This document shows positions 1 through 7,785 of a stretch of 7,785 nt of DNA, piece by piece. Source of the stretch: UBA6624 sp964343345 [NCBI: uncultured bacterium] (GTDB taxonomy: Bacteria; UBP7; UBA6624); assembly GCA_964343345.1 (NCBI GenBank), contig CAYFJE010000053.1:1-7785 (forward strand). The letters run 5' to 3'. How positions within the stretch are numbered: position 1 is the stretch's first letter; each line of letters starts with the position of its first letter. A model generated the notes under the pieces. It saw only the letters and a list, made by a program, of their open reading frames with translations. It searched no databases and was not told the DNA's origin. Position numbers and translations under genes: made by a program.

Positions 1-559
1 CAGAGCCGTCAGAGCCAAGAAGAACATCATGAACTCCATAATCTCCTTCTTGCCCTTCCAAAAGAACAGCCCCTGCTCCATCTCCAAAAAGAACAGAAGT
101 AGACCTGTCTTCCATATCTAATATAGAGGTCATAATATCTCCTCCACAAACAAGAATATTTTTATGCAGTCCAGAAGATATCATTCCAGCAGCAGTCGAA
201 ACTCCATAAACAAAACCTGGACAGGCATTAACTAAATCAAAAGAACCCGCATTAACAGCTCCAATTCGATCTTGTACAAGGTTTGATGTATTTGGAAACA
301 TCATATCTGGAGTAACGGTAGCAACAATAACAAGGTCTATATCTGCTGGATCCATATTTCTTTTTTCAAGAGCTTTGTTAGCAGCATCTACACAATACTT
401 ACTTAGACCCTCCCCTTTTTCTGCAAACCTTCTTTCTCCAATCATCGATCTTTCTCTTATCCATTCATCGCTGGTATCAATTACTTTTGATAAATCATCA
501 TTTGTCACAATCTTTTCAGGAACAGAAGTTCCAATTGAGGTGATAACTGCTCTAATCAT
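1..559 (-). CDS. fabH: 3-oxoacyl-ACP synthase III (KASIII), C-terminus outside window
   Basis: FabH condenses an acyl-CoA primer with malonyl-ACP to start fatty-acid synthesis in the cytosol. About 186 residues are visible, so the C-terminal half with the catalytic His and Asn lies beyond base 1. Seen: an N-terminal SIGTSVPEKIVTNDDL stretch, DTSDEWIRER (the FabH substrate-entry region), the active-site cysteine at residue 113 in NACPGFVYG, and the LFGDGAGAVLL turn near residue 160. Cys113 matches the position of E. coli Cys112. The usual context is ACAGF or ACSGF, so proline after the cysteine is a variant. I chose ATG 559 because GGAG lies 6 nt upstream; an in-frame ATG at 571 has no comparable site. 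The start overlaps the end of plsX by 8 nt, so the two are probably translationally coupled. The family call is secure. Confidence 0.95.
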   Translation of the reverse strand, partial: MIRAVITSIGTSVPEKIVTNDDLSKVIDTSDEWIRERSMIGERRFAEKGEGLSKYCVDAANKALEKRNMDPADIDLVIVATVTPDMMFPNTSNLVQDRIGAVNAGSFDLVNACPGFVYGVSTAAGMISSGLHKNILVCGGDIMTSILDMEDRSTSVLFGDGAGAVLLEGQEGDYGVHDVLLGSDGS

Positions 560-1544
560 TCTTTTCTCCATTCTGTCTCATTATTAAATTTTTCATGCTT
601 TTAACTGCATTGAAAATTGCTTTTGGGCTAGAAGATCCGTGGCAAATGAAAAAAGGCTTGCTTAATCCAAGCAGAGGAGCTCCACCATACTCAGAATAAT
701 CCAATCTTTTTTTTACATTTTTCAAAGATCCTTTAATCGCATTTTTTGCCAAAGGCATAAAGATATTGTTTTTTGAAGATTTTTTCAATTCAGATCCAAA
801 CATAGTCATCAAAGAAATTGCCATTCCTTCAGCAAACTTTAAAATAACATTTCCAACAAAACCATCACAAACAACTACATTTATCTCTTCCCCCTGTCCG
901 CCGACCTGTCTTCCTTCAATATTTCCGACAAAATTAAATGCTCCAGTTGCAGCATTCATTTCCATCAATTCGTATGCTTTTATGGATTCTCTATCACCTT
1001 TCCCCTTCTCAGAGCCAATATTCAACAAACCAACTGTTGGGTTTTCTTTTCCTGACCAAAAACTATAAAACTCACTTCCTAATTGTGCAAACATAAGAAT
1101 ATCTTCTGCTTTCGTGTCTACATTTGCACCAACATCCAGTAAAAAAACCGGATTATCACTTGTAGGCATGAAGGTCCCGAGTACAGGCTTTCGAACACCT
1201 TTTCTTTTAAGGTATTTGGAAGCGACCAAAACAGAAGCCCCAGAATGTCCAGCAGAAATGACTCCATCAGAATCACCCTCGCTTGCAGACCTGGCCGCAA
1301 GACCAAGAGATGTTTCTGGAATTTTTCTCAAAACAGAAGCGACCTTATCGCCCATGTCAATTTTTTCTTCAGTATGTTGTATCTTTATATTACTAAAATT
1401 TCTTCCATCTAAAACACTATTAATCACATCCTTATTACCAAAAAGAGTAAGGTTTACTTCCAGAGAAGAAGCAAGAATAGCCCCCTCAACTACTGATTCA
1501 GGTGCATAATCTCCACCCATTGCATCCAAAGATATGTTTATCAC
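552..1544 (-). CDS. plsX: Phosphate acyltransferase PlsX
   Basis: PlsX converts acyl-ACP plus phosphate to acyl-phosphate, the donor for PlsY in phospholipid synthesis; it is a peripheral membrane enzyme. The 330 residues are a normal full length. Seen: DAMGGD at 7-12, SAGHSGA at 97-103 (more often SAGNTGA), LLDVGAN at 135-141, NIGSEKGKG at 175-183, VCDGFVGNV at 225-233 and EYGGAPLLGL at 285-294, all in family order. The start is a GTG, the only plausible start after an in-frame stop upstream, and it puts the DAMGGD motif at the usual distance from the N-terminus. No Shine-Dalgarno precedes it. A TAAAAT hexamer ends 10 nt before it, so the leader may be very short. The 3' end overlaps fabH by 8 nt. 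The rpmF (ribosomal protein L32) gene often found just upstream is absent; a 157-aa HHSS-motif gene lies there instead. Confidence 0.95.
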   Translation of the reverse strand: MINISLDAMGGDYAPESVVEGAILASSLEVNLTLFGNKDVINSVLDGRNFSNIKIQHTEEKIDMGDKVASVLRKIPETSLGLAARSASEGDSDGVISAGHSGASVLVASKYLKRKGVRKPVLGTFMPTSDNPVFLLDVGANVDTKAEDILMFAQLGSEFYSFWSGKENPTVGLLNIGSEKGKGDRESIKAYELMEMNAATGAFNFVGNIEGRQVGGQGEEINVVVCDGFVGNVILKFAEGMAISLMTMFGSELKKSSKNNIFMPLAKNAIKGSLKNVKKRLDYSEYGGAPLLGLSKPFFICHGSSSPKAIFNAVKSMKNLIMRQNGEKND

Positions 1545-1554
1545 TGAGAAAGGT

Positions 1555-1583
1555 ATTTTAAACTATCGCAGCTCTAATGGAAA
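1555..1583 (-). promoter_or_regulatory. Candidate promoter for plsX
   Basis: On the minus strand TTTCCA (1583-1578) and TAAAAT (1560-1555) are separated by 17 nt, a sigma70-like arrangement with 4/6 and 5/6 matches. Transcription would start near 1548, leaving only a few bases before the GTG at 1544. This is a pattern match in AT-rich DNA. plsX could equally be read through from the upstream gene, which ends 62 nt away. Confidence 0.35.
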
Positions 1584-1606
1584 ACTGAGACCCTATAAGA
1601 AAGATT

Positions 1607-2080
1607 TCAGGAAACTTTATCTGGGTTAAAAGGTAGTGAAGAATGATGCAAATCAATCTTCAAAATCCCGTCAATCAATTTATATCCAAATGTGTATTCA
1701 ACTTTAACCTCATCTCCTTTCGAATCAATAAAAAAATAATTACCCATAGCAATAGCTCTATTTTCTTCTAAAATGAACTCTGAATTTTCAAACCTCACTT
1801 CTGTCCAAGGATGTAATGCAAAACCTTGATCCTCTTCACAAACTCTCTTTTCGCCTCCAATAAAATATGACAATGCTTCTAATTTTGTATTTCTAAACTG
1901 CTCTTTCTTACACTTTGTAGGTTTAAACAAAACGGGTCCTGATTCAAAAGCATATCTTTCATCTAAAAAACTGCTTACGAAAGACTCACACTCCACCCTC
2001 TCTTTTTTCAATGAGCCAATTTTCACCAAACCTAAGCCCCATCTGTTTTGAGCATCTATTACCTGATCTTTAGTAATCAT
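1607..2080 (-). CDS. NTF2/SnoaL-like protein with HHSS motif (possibly iota-carbonic anhydrase related)
   Basis: A 157-residue soluble protein with no signal peptide or membrane segment. It begins with a helical ITKDQVIDAQNRWG stretch. Then follow LFKPT at 51-55, LEALSYFIGG near 67-76, PWTEVRFEN at 91-99, AIAMGNYFF at 109-117, KVEYTFGY at 126-133 and DLHHSSLPF at 143-151. The order of helices, then strands ending in a YTF-Y strand and an HHSS strand, fits the NTF2-like fold (SnoaL / CaMKII-association-domain type). Iota-carbonic anhydrases of that fold carry a C-terminal HHHSS motif, which this resembles with one His fewer. Similar proteins may be labelled phosphoribosyl-AMP cyclohydrolase; I see no HisI motif to support that. 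The ATG lies 16 nt from the end of tRNA-Glu and has no Shine-Dalgarno, so it is probably co-transcribed with the tRNA. A real conserved gene is likely; carbonic anhydrase activity is only a hypothesis. Confidence 0.8.
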   Translation of the reverse strand: MITKDQVIDAQNRWGLGLVKIGSLKKERVECESFVSSFLDERYAFESGPVLFKPTKCKKEQFRNTKLEALSYFIGGEKRVCEEDQGFALHPWTEVRFENSEFILEENRAIAMGNYFFIDSKGDEVKVEYTFGYKLIDGILKIDLHHSSLPFNPDKVS

Positions 2081-2096
2081 AATTATTGTTTAAAAA

Positions 2097-2168
2097 CAGC
2101 CCGTAGGGGAATTGAACCCCTATTTCCACCTTGAGAGGGTGGCGTCCTATCCGTTAGACGAACGGGCC
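2097..2168 (-). tRNA. tRNA-Glu (anticodon CTC)
   Basis: The 72 bases on the minus strand fold as a full cloverleaf. The acceptor stem is GGCCCGT with ACGGGCT (G1-U72). The D stem is GTCT/GGAC, the anticodon stem CCACC/GGTGG encloses loop CTCTCAA, and the T stem AGGGG/CCCCT encloses TTCAATT. The anticodon CTC (2135-2133) reads GAG. The TTCGTCTA 5' segment and discriminator G73 are typical of bacterial tRNA-Glu. CCA is not encoded: the acceptor end is followed by GTTTTTA. The 3' end lies 16 nt before the ATG of the HHSS protein on the same strand. A UUC-anticodon partner is expected elsewhere in the genome. Confidence 0.95.
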
Positions 2169-2186
2169 TTAAATTTAATCAAAAAA

Positions 2187-2192
2187 ATCATA
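2187..2192 (-). promoter_or_regulatory. Candidate -10 box for tRNA-Glu
   Basis: Minus-strand TATGAT lies 18 nt before the mature tRNA 5' end, so transcription would start near 2180 and leave a short 5' trailer for RNase P. No convincing -35 hexamer stands at the right distance (TCTTCT at 17 nt is poor), so this rests on position and one hexamer. Confidence 0.35.
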
Positions 2193-2201
2193 AAACAAAT
2201 A

Positions 2202-2207
2202 TATGAT
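2202..2207 (+). promoter_or_regulatory. Candidate -10 box for the PLP-enzyme gene
   Basis: TATGAT stands 7 nt before the ATG at 2215. The only purine-rich stretch between them is GAAG, directly abutting the start, which is too close for a Shine-Dalgarno. Transcription would start at or next to the ATG, which would make a leaderless or nearly leaderless mRNA. No clear -35 is seen. Confidence 0.35.
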
Positions 2208-2214
2208 TTAGAAG

Positions 2215-3486
2215 ATGTCACAAAATTCTAAAAGATATAGCAAAGAATCTAGATTGATTCATGGAGAAATGAAAAGTTCAGTGTGGGACTATTCTCACAA
2301 TGTAGTTCCTCCGATATCGTCAAACAGCACATTCAGACTTGACTCAAGCGAGAGAGGGGCAATGGGTTTTGAGGAATATGCTAACAAAGAAGAAGGGGGT
2401 CCAATTTTCATCTACGACAGGCTTGAGGAACCAACTTCTCTAATGCTAGAAAAGAGATTAGCAGAAATAGAAGGAGGAGAAAAAGCATTAACTTTTGCAA
2501 GCGGAATGTCAGCAATATCAACTACTCTTTTAGCATTAATCAAATCAGGAGAAAATATCATGACACACCATATTCTTTATGGATGTACAGATTCTTTGTT
2601 AAGAGACAGTTTCCCTGATTTAGGAATCTCTGTAAAAAGAGTAAACATGTGCAATATTGAAGAAGTCAAAAAAAACATTTTGACAAAAACAAAAGTTGTA
2701 TACCTTGAAACACCATTAAATCCAACACTTGAAATAATGGACATTGTTTCAATATCAGAAATAATAAAAGAAGAAAATGAAAAAAGAAATGAACAGGATA
2801 AGATATTTTTAGTAGTCGACAACACTTTCATGACTCCATGGGGGCAAAGACCTCTTTCTTTAGGTGCTGATATTGTTGTGCACAGCCTTACAAAAGCAAT
2901 TGGAGGATTTGGAACAGATACGGCCGGTGCATCTGTTGTTTCAAACAAAATCTACCCAATTCTTCAGGTTAAAAGAAAAGATTTTGGCGGAATGCTGAAC
3001 TCAAAAGCTGCGTGGAATATATTAACTTATGGAATCCCCACATTGCCTTTAAGATTAAAAAAACAGCAAGCCAATGCTGAAATTATCGCAAAATACCTAA
3101 AGAAACACCCAAAAATCGCTAAAGTCTCTTGGCCTGGTCTAGATGATTTCGAAAATCAAGAAATAGCAAAAAAACAAATGGTTGATCCAGAAGGAAATTT
3201 TTTCGCTGGATTCATGATTTATTTTTCTCTTAAAAGCAAAAAAAGGAATGCTGGGACTGAATTTGTAAACTTCATAGCGAAAAACTCTTACTCAATAACT
3301 CTTGCAGTTTCACTTGGAAATGTAAAAACCCTCATAGAAAGCCCTTTTTCGATGACTCATTCTTCCGTTCCTGAAGAAAGCAAAAAAGAGAATAATCTTT
3401 CGGAAAATGGAATACGCCTTTCAGTTGGAATTGAATCACCGCAAGACATTAAAAAAGATCTTGAAGAAGCTTTGAAATCAATTTGA
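2215..3486 (+). CDS. PLP-dependent gamma-lyase/synthase of the Cys/Met metabolism family (methionine gamma-lyase-like)
   Basis: A cytosolic fold-type-I PLP enzyme of the trans-sulfuration family, which cleaves or replaces the gamma substituent of methionine, cystathionine or acyl-homoserine. Seen: Y67 and R69 in IYDRLEEPT (the phosphate-binding YxR...PT of the partner subunit, with EE where GN is usual), FASGMSAI at 94-101, LYGCT at 121-125, ETPLNPTLE at 165-173, VVDNTF at 200-205 with the pyridine-nitrogen aspartate D202, the Schiff-base lysine K227 in HSLTKAIGGFGTD, and MTHSSVPEE then IRLSVGIE near the end. LYGCT, with Cys124 at the place of the P. putida methionine gamma-lyase active-site cysteine, favours a gamma-lyase. 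Its 423 residues exceed the usual ~400 because of an insertion around 42-62. The exact substrate cannot be read from sequence; cystathionine gamma-lyase/synthase and O-acetylhomoserine sulfhydrylase remain possible. No linked methionine gene helps. Confidence 0.92.
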   Translation: MSQNSKRYSKESRLIHGEMKSSVWDYSHNVVPPISSNSTFRLDSSERGAMGFEEYANKEEGGPIFIYDRLEEPTSLMLEKRLAEIEGGEKALTFASGMSAISTTLLALIKSGENIMTHHILYGCTDSLLRDSFPDLGISVKRVNMCNIEEVKKNILTKTKVVYLETPLNPTLEIMDIVSISEIIKEENEKRNEQDKIFLVVDNTFMTPWGQRPLSLGADIVVHSLTKAIGGFGTDTAGASVVSNKIYPILQVKRKDFGGMLNSKAAWNILTYGIPTLPLRLKKQQANAEIIAKYLKKHPKIAKVSWPGLDDFENQEIAKKQMVDPEGNFFAGFMIYFSLKSKKRNAGTEFVNFIAKNSYSITLAVSLGNVKTLIESPFSMTHSSVPEESKKENNLSENGIRLSVGIESPQDIKKDLEEALKSI

Positions 3487-3491
3487 TTCAT

Positions 3492-3510
3492 TAGCATACT
3501 TTGTATGCTA
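3492..3510. repeat. Perfect 8-bp hairpin after the PLP-enzyme stop codon
   Basis: TAGCATAC (3492-3499), loop TTT, then GTATGCTA (3503-3510) form an exact inverted repeat, five bases after the stop of the PLP-enzyme gene and 21 bases before the ATG at 3532. No T tract follows on either strand, so it is not a standard intrinsic terminator. It could stabilise the upstream mRNA 3' end or serve as an operator. The right arm contains TATGCT, with TTGATT 15 nt upstream, a weak promoter-like pair. Confidence 0.6.
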
Positions 3511-3531
3511 GACTTTAATCGAGGTTCTTTT

Positions 3532-4296
3532 ATGTTGGGAGATTTTCTGGTAGAGCAAAAGCTTATATCGCCTTCTCAGCTTGATGAGGTTCTATCTCAA
3601 TTACCAAGATCAGGCAGAAGGATTGGTCAATTACTTGTTGAAAAAGGCTATATTGAAGAAGACAAACTAAAAGAAGCATTACAAGTACTCTTAAACAAAA
3701 AAGATGTTGACATCTATGAAGGAGATTCTGTTCTACTTGATAAGAATGGATTAAAAATCACGAAAACAAGAATCATAAATATGGGGAAAACATACCCAAT
3801 CACACCAACAAGCAGTGCAAGAATGACTTATGCAAACTATAAAAGAAGACATCAATCTGAAGAATCTGGCAAAGGTAGCGTAATGGTTGCAATTGGGATG
3901 CTAATCGCAATAGCAGGTATATTTGTAAGTGGTGGAGTTATAAGCGGAAACGAAAACAAGGTTAATCCAATATTTTTAAATTTTGCATACCCTGGACTAG
4001 CAATAATAACCTGGGGTATCATTTTGTATTCTAAGAAAGTAGAAACAACTTATAGAAGATATTATTTACAGCTTTTTGAACATGGAATAAATGGAGTGAA
4101 AGTTTTCAAAGACTCAAAAGGAGATTTCATAGAAGAAGCTGTTGAGATAATAAACAAAAATATTTCTGAATTTGAAAATTGGGAAGACAGGAAACAGCAA
4201 TTTAAAATAAGCCAAGACGATTTAGATAGAGCGAGAAAAGAAATGAATCAACTTAGAGAGTCAAGAGGCCAAAAACCTATTGAACATGACGAGTAA
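3532..4296 (+). CDS. Membrane protein with MshEN-like tandem repeat fused to a DUF6232-like domain
   Basis: 254 residues from the chosen start. ATG 3532 has GAGG 7 nt upstream; an in-frame ATG at 3505 lies inside a hairpin and has no ribosome site. Residues 1-24 and 30-53 are two 24-residue units separated by five residues (PRSGR), matching the MshEN / GspE N-terminal pattern RLGxxLxxxGx6LxxxLxxQ. Unit 2 keeps R30, G32 and G39; unit 1 has M and K in place of R and G, and both lack the final Q. MshEN domains of secretion/pilus ATPases can bind c-di-GMP. Residues 60-105 (TKTRIINMGKTYPI), two membrane helices (about 116-137 and 146-167) and a following YYLQLF...IIN strand-helix resemble DUF6232 membrane proteins. 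The tail at 215-245 is charged and helical. No ATPase domain is present. The 3' end overlaps the convergent gene by 20 bp. Function unknown; c-di-GMP binding is uncertain. Confidence 0.85.
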   Translation: MLGDFLVEQKLISPSQLDEVLSQLPRSGRRIGQLLVEKGYIEEDKLKEALQVLLNKKDVDIYEGDSVLLDKNGLKITKTRIINMGKTYPITPTSSARMTYANYKRRHQSEESGKGSVMVAIGMLIAIAGIFVSGGVISGNENKVNPIFLNFAYPGLAIITWGIILYSKKVETTYRRYYLQLFEHGINGVKVFKDSKGDFIEEAVEIINKNISEFENWEDRKQQFKISQDDLDRARKEMNQLRESRGQKPIEHDE

Positions 4297-5161
4297 ACTT
4301 TGATTCAGAAAACCCTAGAAGCCAATTAAAAAATCTTTTCAATAAACCCCATATAAAAAAGACAGAAGCCAAAGGAAGGAGGATTGCATCTAGTAGAAAA
4401 ATTGCTGCCAATATCATAGTATGTCTGACTATCTGAGCTGAATACTCTTGCCAAAAAGCAATATCATGAGATTGGAACCAAGAAGACACTTCTTGATATT
4501 TCTCTAGAGCTGGAGATGAAGAATTGATTATTTCTCCAAGCCCTCCAAGTTCTTTAACTTTTGCATCTAAAGAAACCTGTGAAGAAATAAGGCTTTCCTG
4601 AGTAAGGGAGGTTGATATTTTTTCAGAAGTTAAAACAGTAAAAGGAAAAAGGAATTTCAAGGAAAAACCGAAGATTAAGCATAAGATAGAAAATTTATGA
4701 ATATCAGATGTGCTAATGCTGCCAAAACGAACCTTTTTCACTGATATAAAAAGCAATCCTAAAAAACCAAAACACATAAAGAAGTTACCCCATTGAAAAT
4801 CTGAAGCATAAAGAAGCATTCTTTCAATCTCAATTGCTATCCAAGCAATCAAGGTTATGTTCCATGCTTTATGCACAAGGTCAAATGTGGGCTCTGCAAA
4901 ATCACCAGCTTCTAGATCAAGAGTGATATCTGCACTTTGCCCCAATAGACCAAACTGCACACCGGTTTCAATATCGCTACCTTCAACAATTGCCAAAATA
5001 CTCTTCATTGCTGTCAAGGTTAAAAAAGCACTTCTAGCCTTTTCAACAGAATCCTGAAGATAAGCATCAGCAGGATTTTGCGCATAATCAGTCAAATTGT
5101 CCAATAAAGGAGTAATGGTAAAAAAAGCCAAAAATATCAAAATGATTTTTTTATACTTCAT
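4277..5161 (-). CDS. Membrane protein of unknown function
   Basis: I do not recognise the family. The 294 residues start with a signal-peptide-like segment (KKIILIFLAFFTITPLL, 4-20) lacking a lipobox cysteine. Next comes a polar region (21-98) with an acidic ETGVQ...LDLEAGDF part. Hydrophobic helices follow at about 101-118, 126-142 and 156-178, then a polar, partly helical segment (179-243, including VKELGGLGEI), and a long C-terminal helix at about 247-275 (ILAAIFLLDAILLPLASVFFIW) ending in a basic, aromatic tail. The two polar regions probably lie on the periplasmic side, but topology is not certain. The ATG has no Shine-Dalgarno; a TATGAT lies 12 nt upstream. It is divergent from riboswitch-thiC and convergent, with 20-bp overlap, with the MshEN-like membrane protein. 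Length and base composition give no sign that it is spurious. Confidence 0.8.
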   Translation of the reverse strand: MKYKKIILIFLAFFTITPLLDNLTDYAQNPADAYLQDSVEKARSAFLTLTAMKSILAIVEGSDIETGVQFGLLGQSADITLDLEAGDFAEPTFDLVHKAWNITLIAWIAIEIERMLLYASDFQWGNFFMCFGFLGLLFISVKKVRFGSISTSDIHKFSILCLIFGFSLKFLFPFTVLTSEKISTSLTQESLISSQVSLDAKVKELGGLGEIINSSSPALEKYQEVSSWFQSHDIAFWQEYSAQIVRHTMILAAIFLLDAILLPLASVFFIWGLLKRFFNWLLGFSESKFTRHVQ

Positions 5162-5173
5162 AAGAATAAATTA

Positions 5174-5179
5174 ATCATA
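5174..5179 (-). promoter_or_regulatory. Candidate -10 box for the 294-aa membrane protein gene
   Basis: Minus-strand TATGAT ends 12 nt before the ATG at 5161, giving a leader of about six bases. The -35 position (ATTCTA at 17 nt) is weak. The same hexamer precedes the PLP gene and tRNA-Glu, which makes it slightly more credible as this genome's -10. Confidence 0.3.
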
Positions 5180-5196
5180 GTTTATTTCTTTTGTTT

Positions 5197-5202
5197 TAGA
5201 AT
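5197..5202 (+). promoter_or_regulatory. Candidate -10 box for thiC
   Basis: TAGAAT (5/6 to TATAAT) would place the start of transcription at about 5209, just before the first base of the TPP aptamer at 5211, which is where it should be. No good -35 hexamer is visible 16-18 nt upstream. Confidence 0.4.
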
Positions 5203-5210
5203 CAAAAACA

Positions 5211-7785
<2,575 letters not shown>

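Larger units (their letters stand above)
2185..2209. repeat. Perfect 8-bp inverted repeat between divergent tRNA and PLP gene
   Basis: AAATCATA (2185-2192) and TATGATTT (2202-2209) are exact reverse complements separated by nine bases. Each arm holds TATGAT, a 5/6 match to the -10 box, on its outward-facing strand: one toward tRNA-Glu, one toward the PLP-enzyme gene. It could be a pair of symmetrical divergent -10 elements, a dimeric regulator site, or chance in AT-rich sequence. Confidence 0.55.

Noticed and set aside
375-1509. Plus-strand open frames at 375-587, 766-1068 and 1114-1509
   Set aside because: They lie antisense to fabH and plsX, whose protein motifs are unmistakable; their translations show no family features.
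1607-2080. Phosphoribosyl-AMP cyclohydrolase (HisI)
   Set aside because: The metal-binding DxDxD and cysteine/histidine motifs of HisI are absent; the strand pattern fits an NTF2-like fold.
2577-2948. Minus-strand open frame inside the PLP-enzyme gene
   Set aside because: It is the antisense shadow of conserved PLP-enzyme motifs and has no independent features.
3492-3510. Intrinsic terminator after the PLP-enzyme gene
   Set aside because: The stem is AU-rich and no T tract follows on either strand.
3505-3531. Upstream ATG at 3505 as start of the MshEN-like protein
   Set aside because: It lies inside the hairpin and has no Shine-Dalgarno. ATG 3532 has GAGG at 7 nt and begins exactly at the first repeat unit.

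Overview
The window is AT-rich (roughly a third G+C by eye) and gene-dense. It comes from a bacterium, probably Gram-negative. Supporting this are a bacterial tRNA-Glu, a plsX-fabH pair, a TPP riboswitch on a long-form ThiC, and a YwqK/MORN-type protein with a CPxGT...C head that I associate with delta-proteobacterial-like and Bdellovibrionota-like lineages. The lineage is a guess; nothing here fixes it. No mobile element, CRISPR array or phage gene is visible.

Layout. 1-2168 is a minus-strand block. Read in its own direction it runs tRNA-Glu(CUC) (2168-2097), a 157-aa NTF2-like protein with a C-terminal HHSS motif (2080-1607), plsX (1544-552) and fabH (559 to beyond base 1). plsX and fabH overlap by 8 nt and supply acyl-phosphate and the first condensation of fatty-acid synthesis. 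From 2215 the plus strand carries a methionine gamma-lyase-like PLP enzyme, then a membrane protein joining a degenerate MshEN-like (GspE N-terminal) tandem repeat to a DUF6232-like two-helix domain (3532-4296). That gene converges on, and overlaps by 20 bp, a minus-strand orphan membrane protein (4277-5161). A TPP riboswitch (5211-5287) leads into thiC (5289-6932). thiC overlaps by ATGA a MORN_2/YwqK-type repeat protein (6929 to beyond 7785).

How the parts work together. plsX-fabH and riboswitch-thiC are ordinary housekeeping units. The less ordinary points are: (i) an aptamer whose conserved 3' strand is itself the thiC Shine-Dalgarno; (ii) a MORN_2 protein translationally coupled to thiC, so possibly under TPP control, with nine repeat units in exact 24-residue register; (iii) a tRNA 16 nt upstream of a gene without a Shine-Dalgarno, whose product ends in a motif resembling iota-carbonic anhydrases; (iv) an MshEN/DUF6232-like fusion; and (v) several starts without Shine-Dalgarno but with a -10-like TATGAT or TAAAAT a few bases upstream, suggesting very short leaders. 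I see no clear self-contained new system. The best candidates for unreported biology are the MshEN fusion, the HHSS protein and the thiC-MORN_2 coupling.
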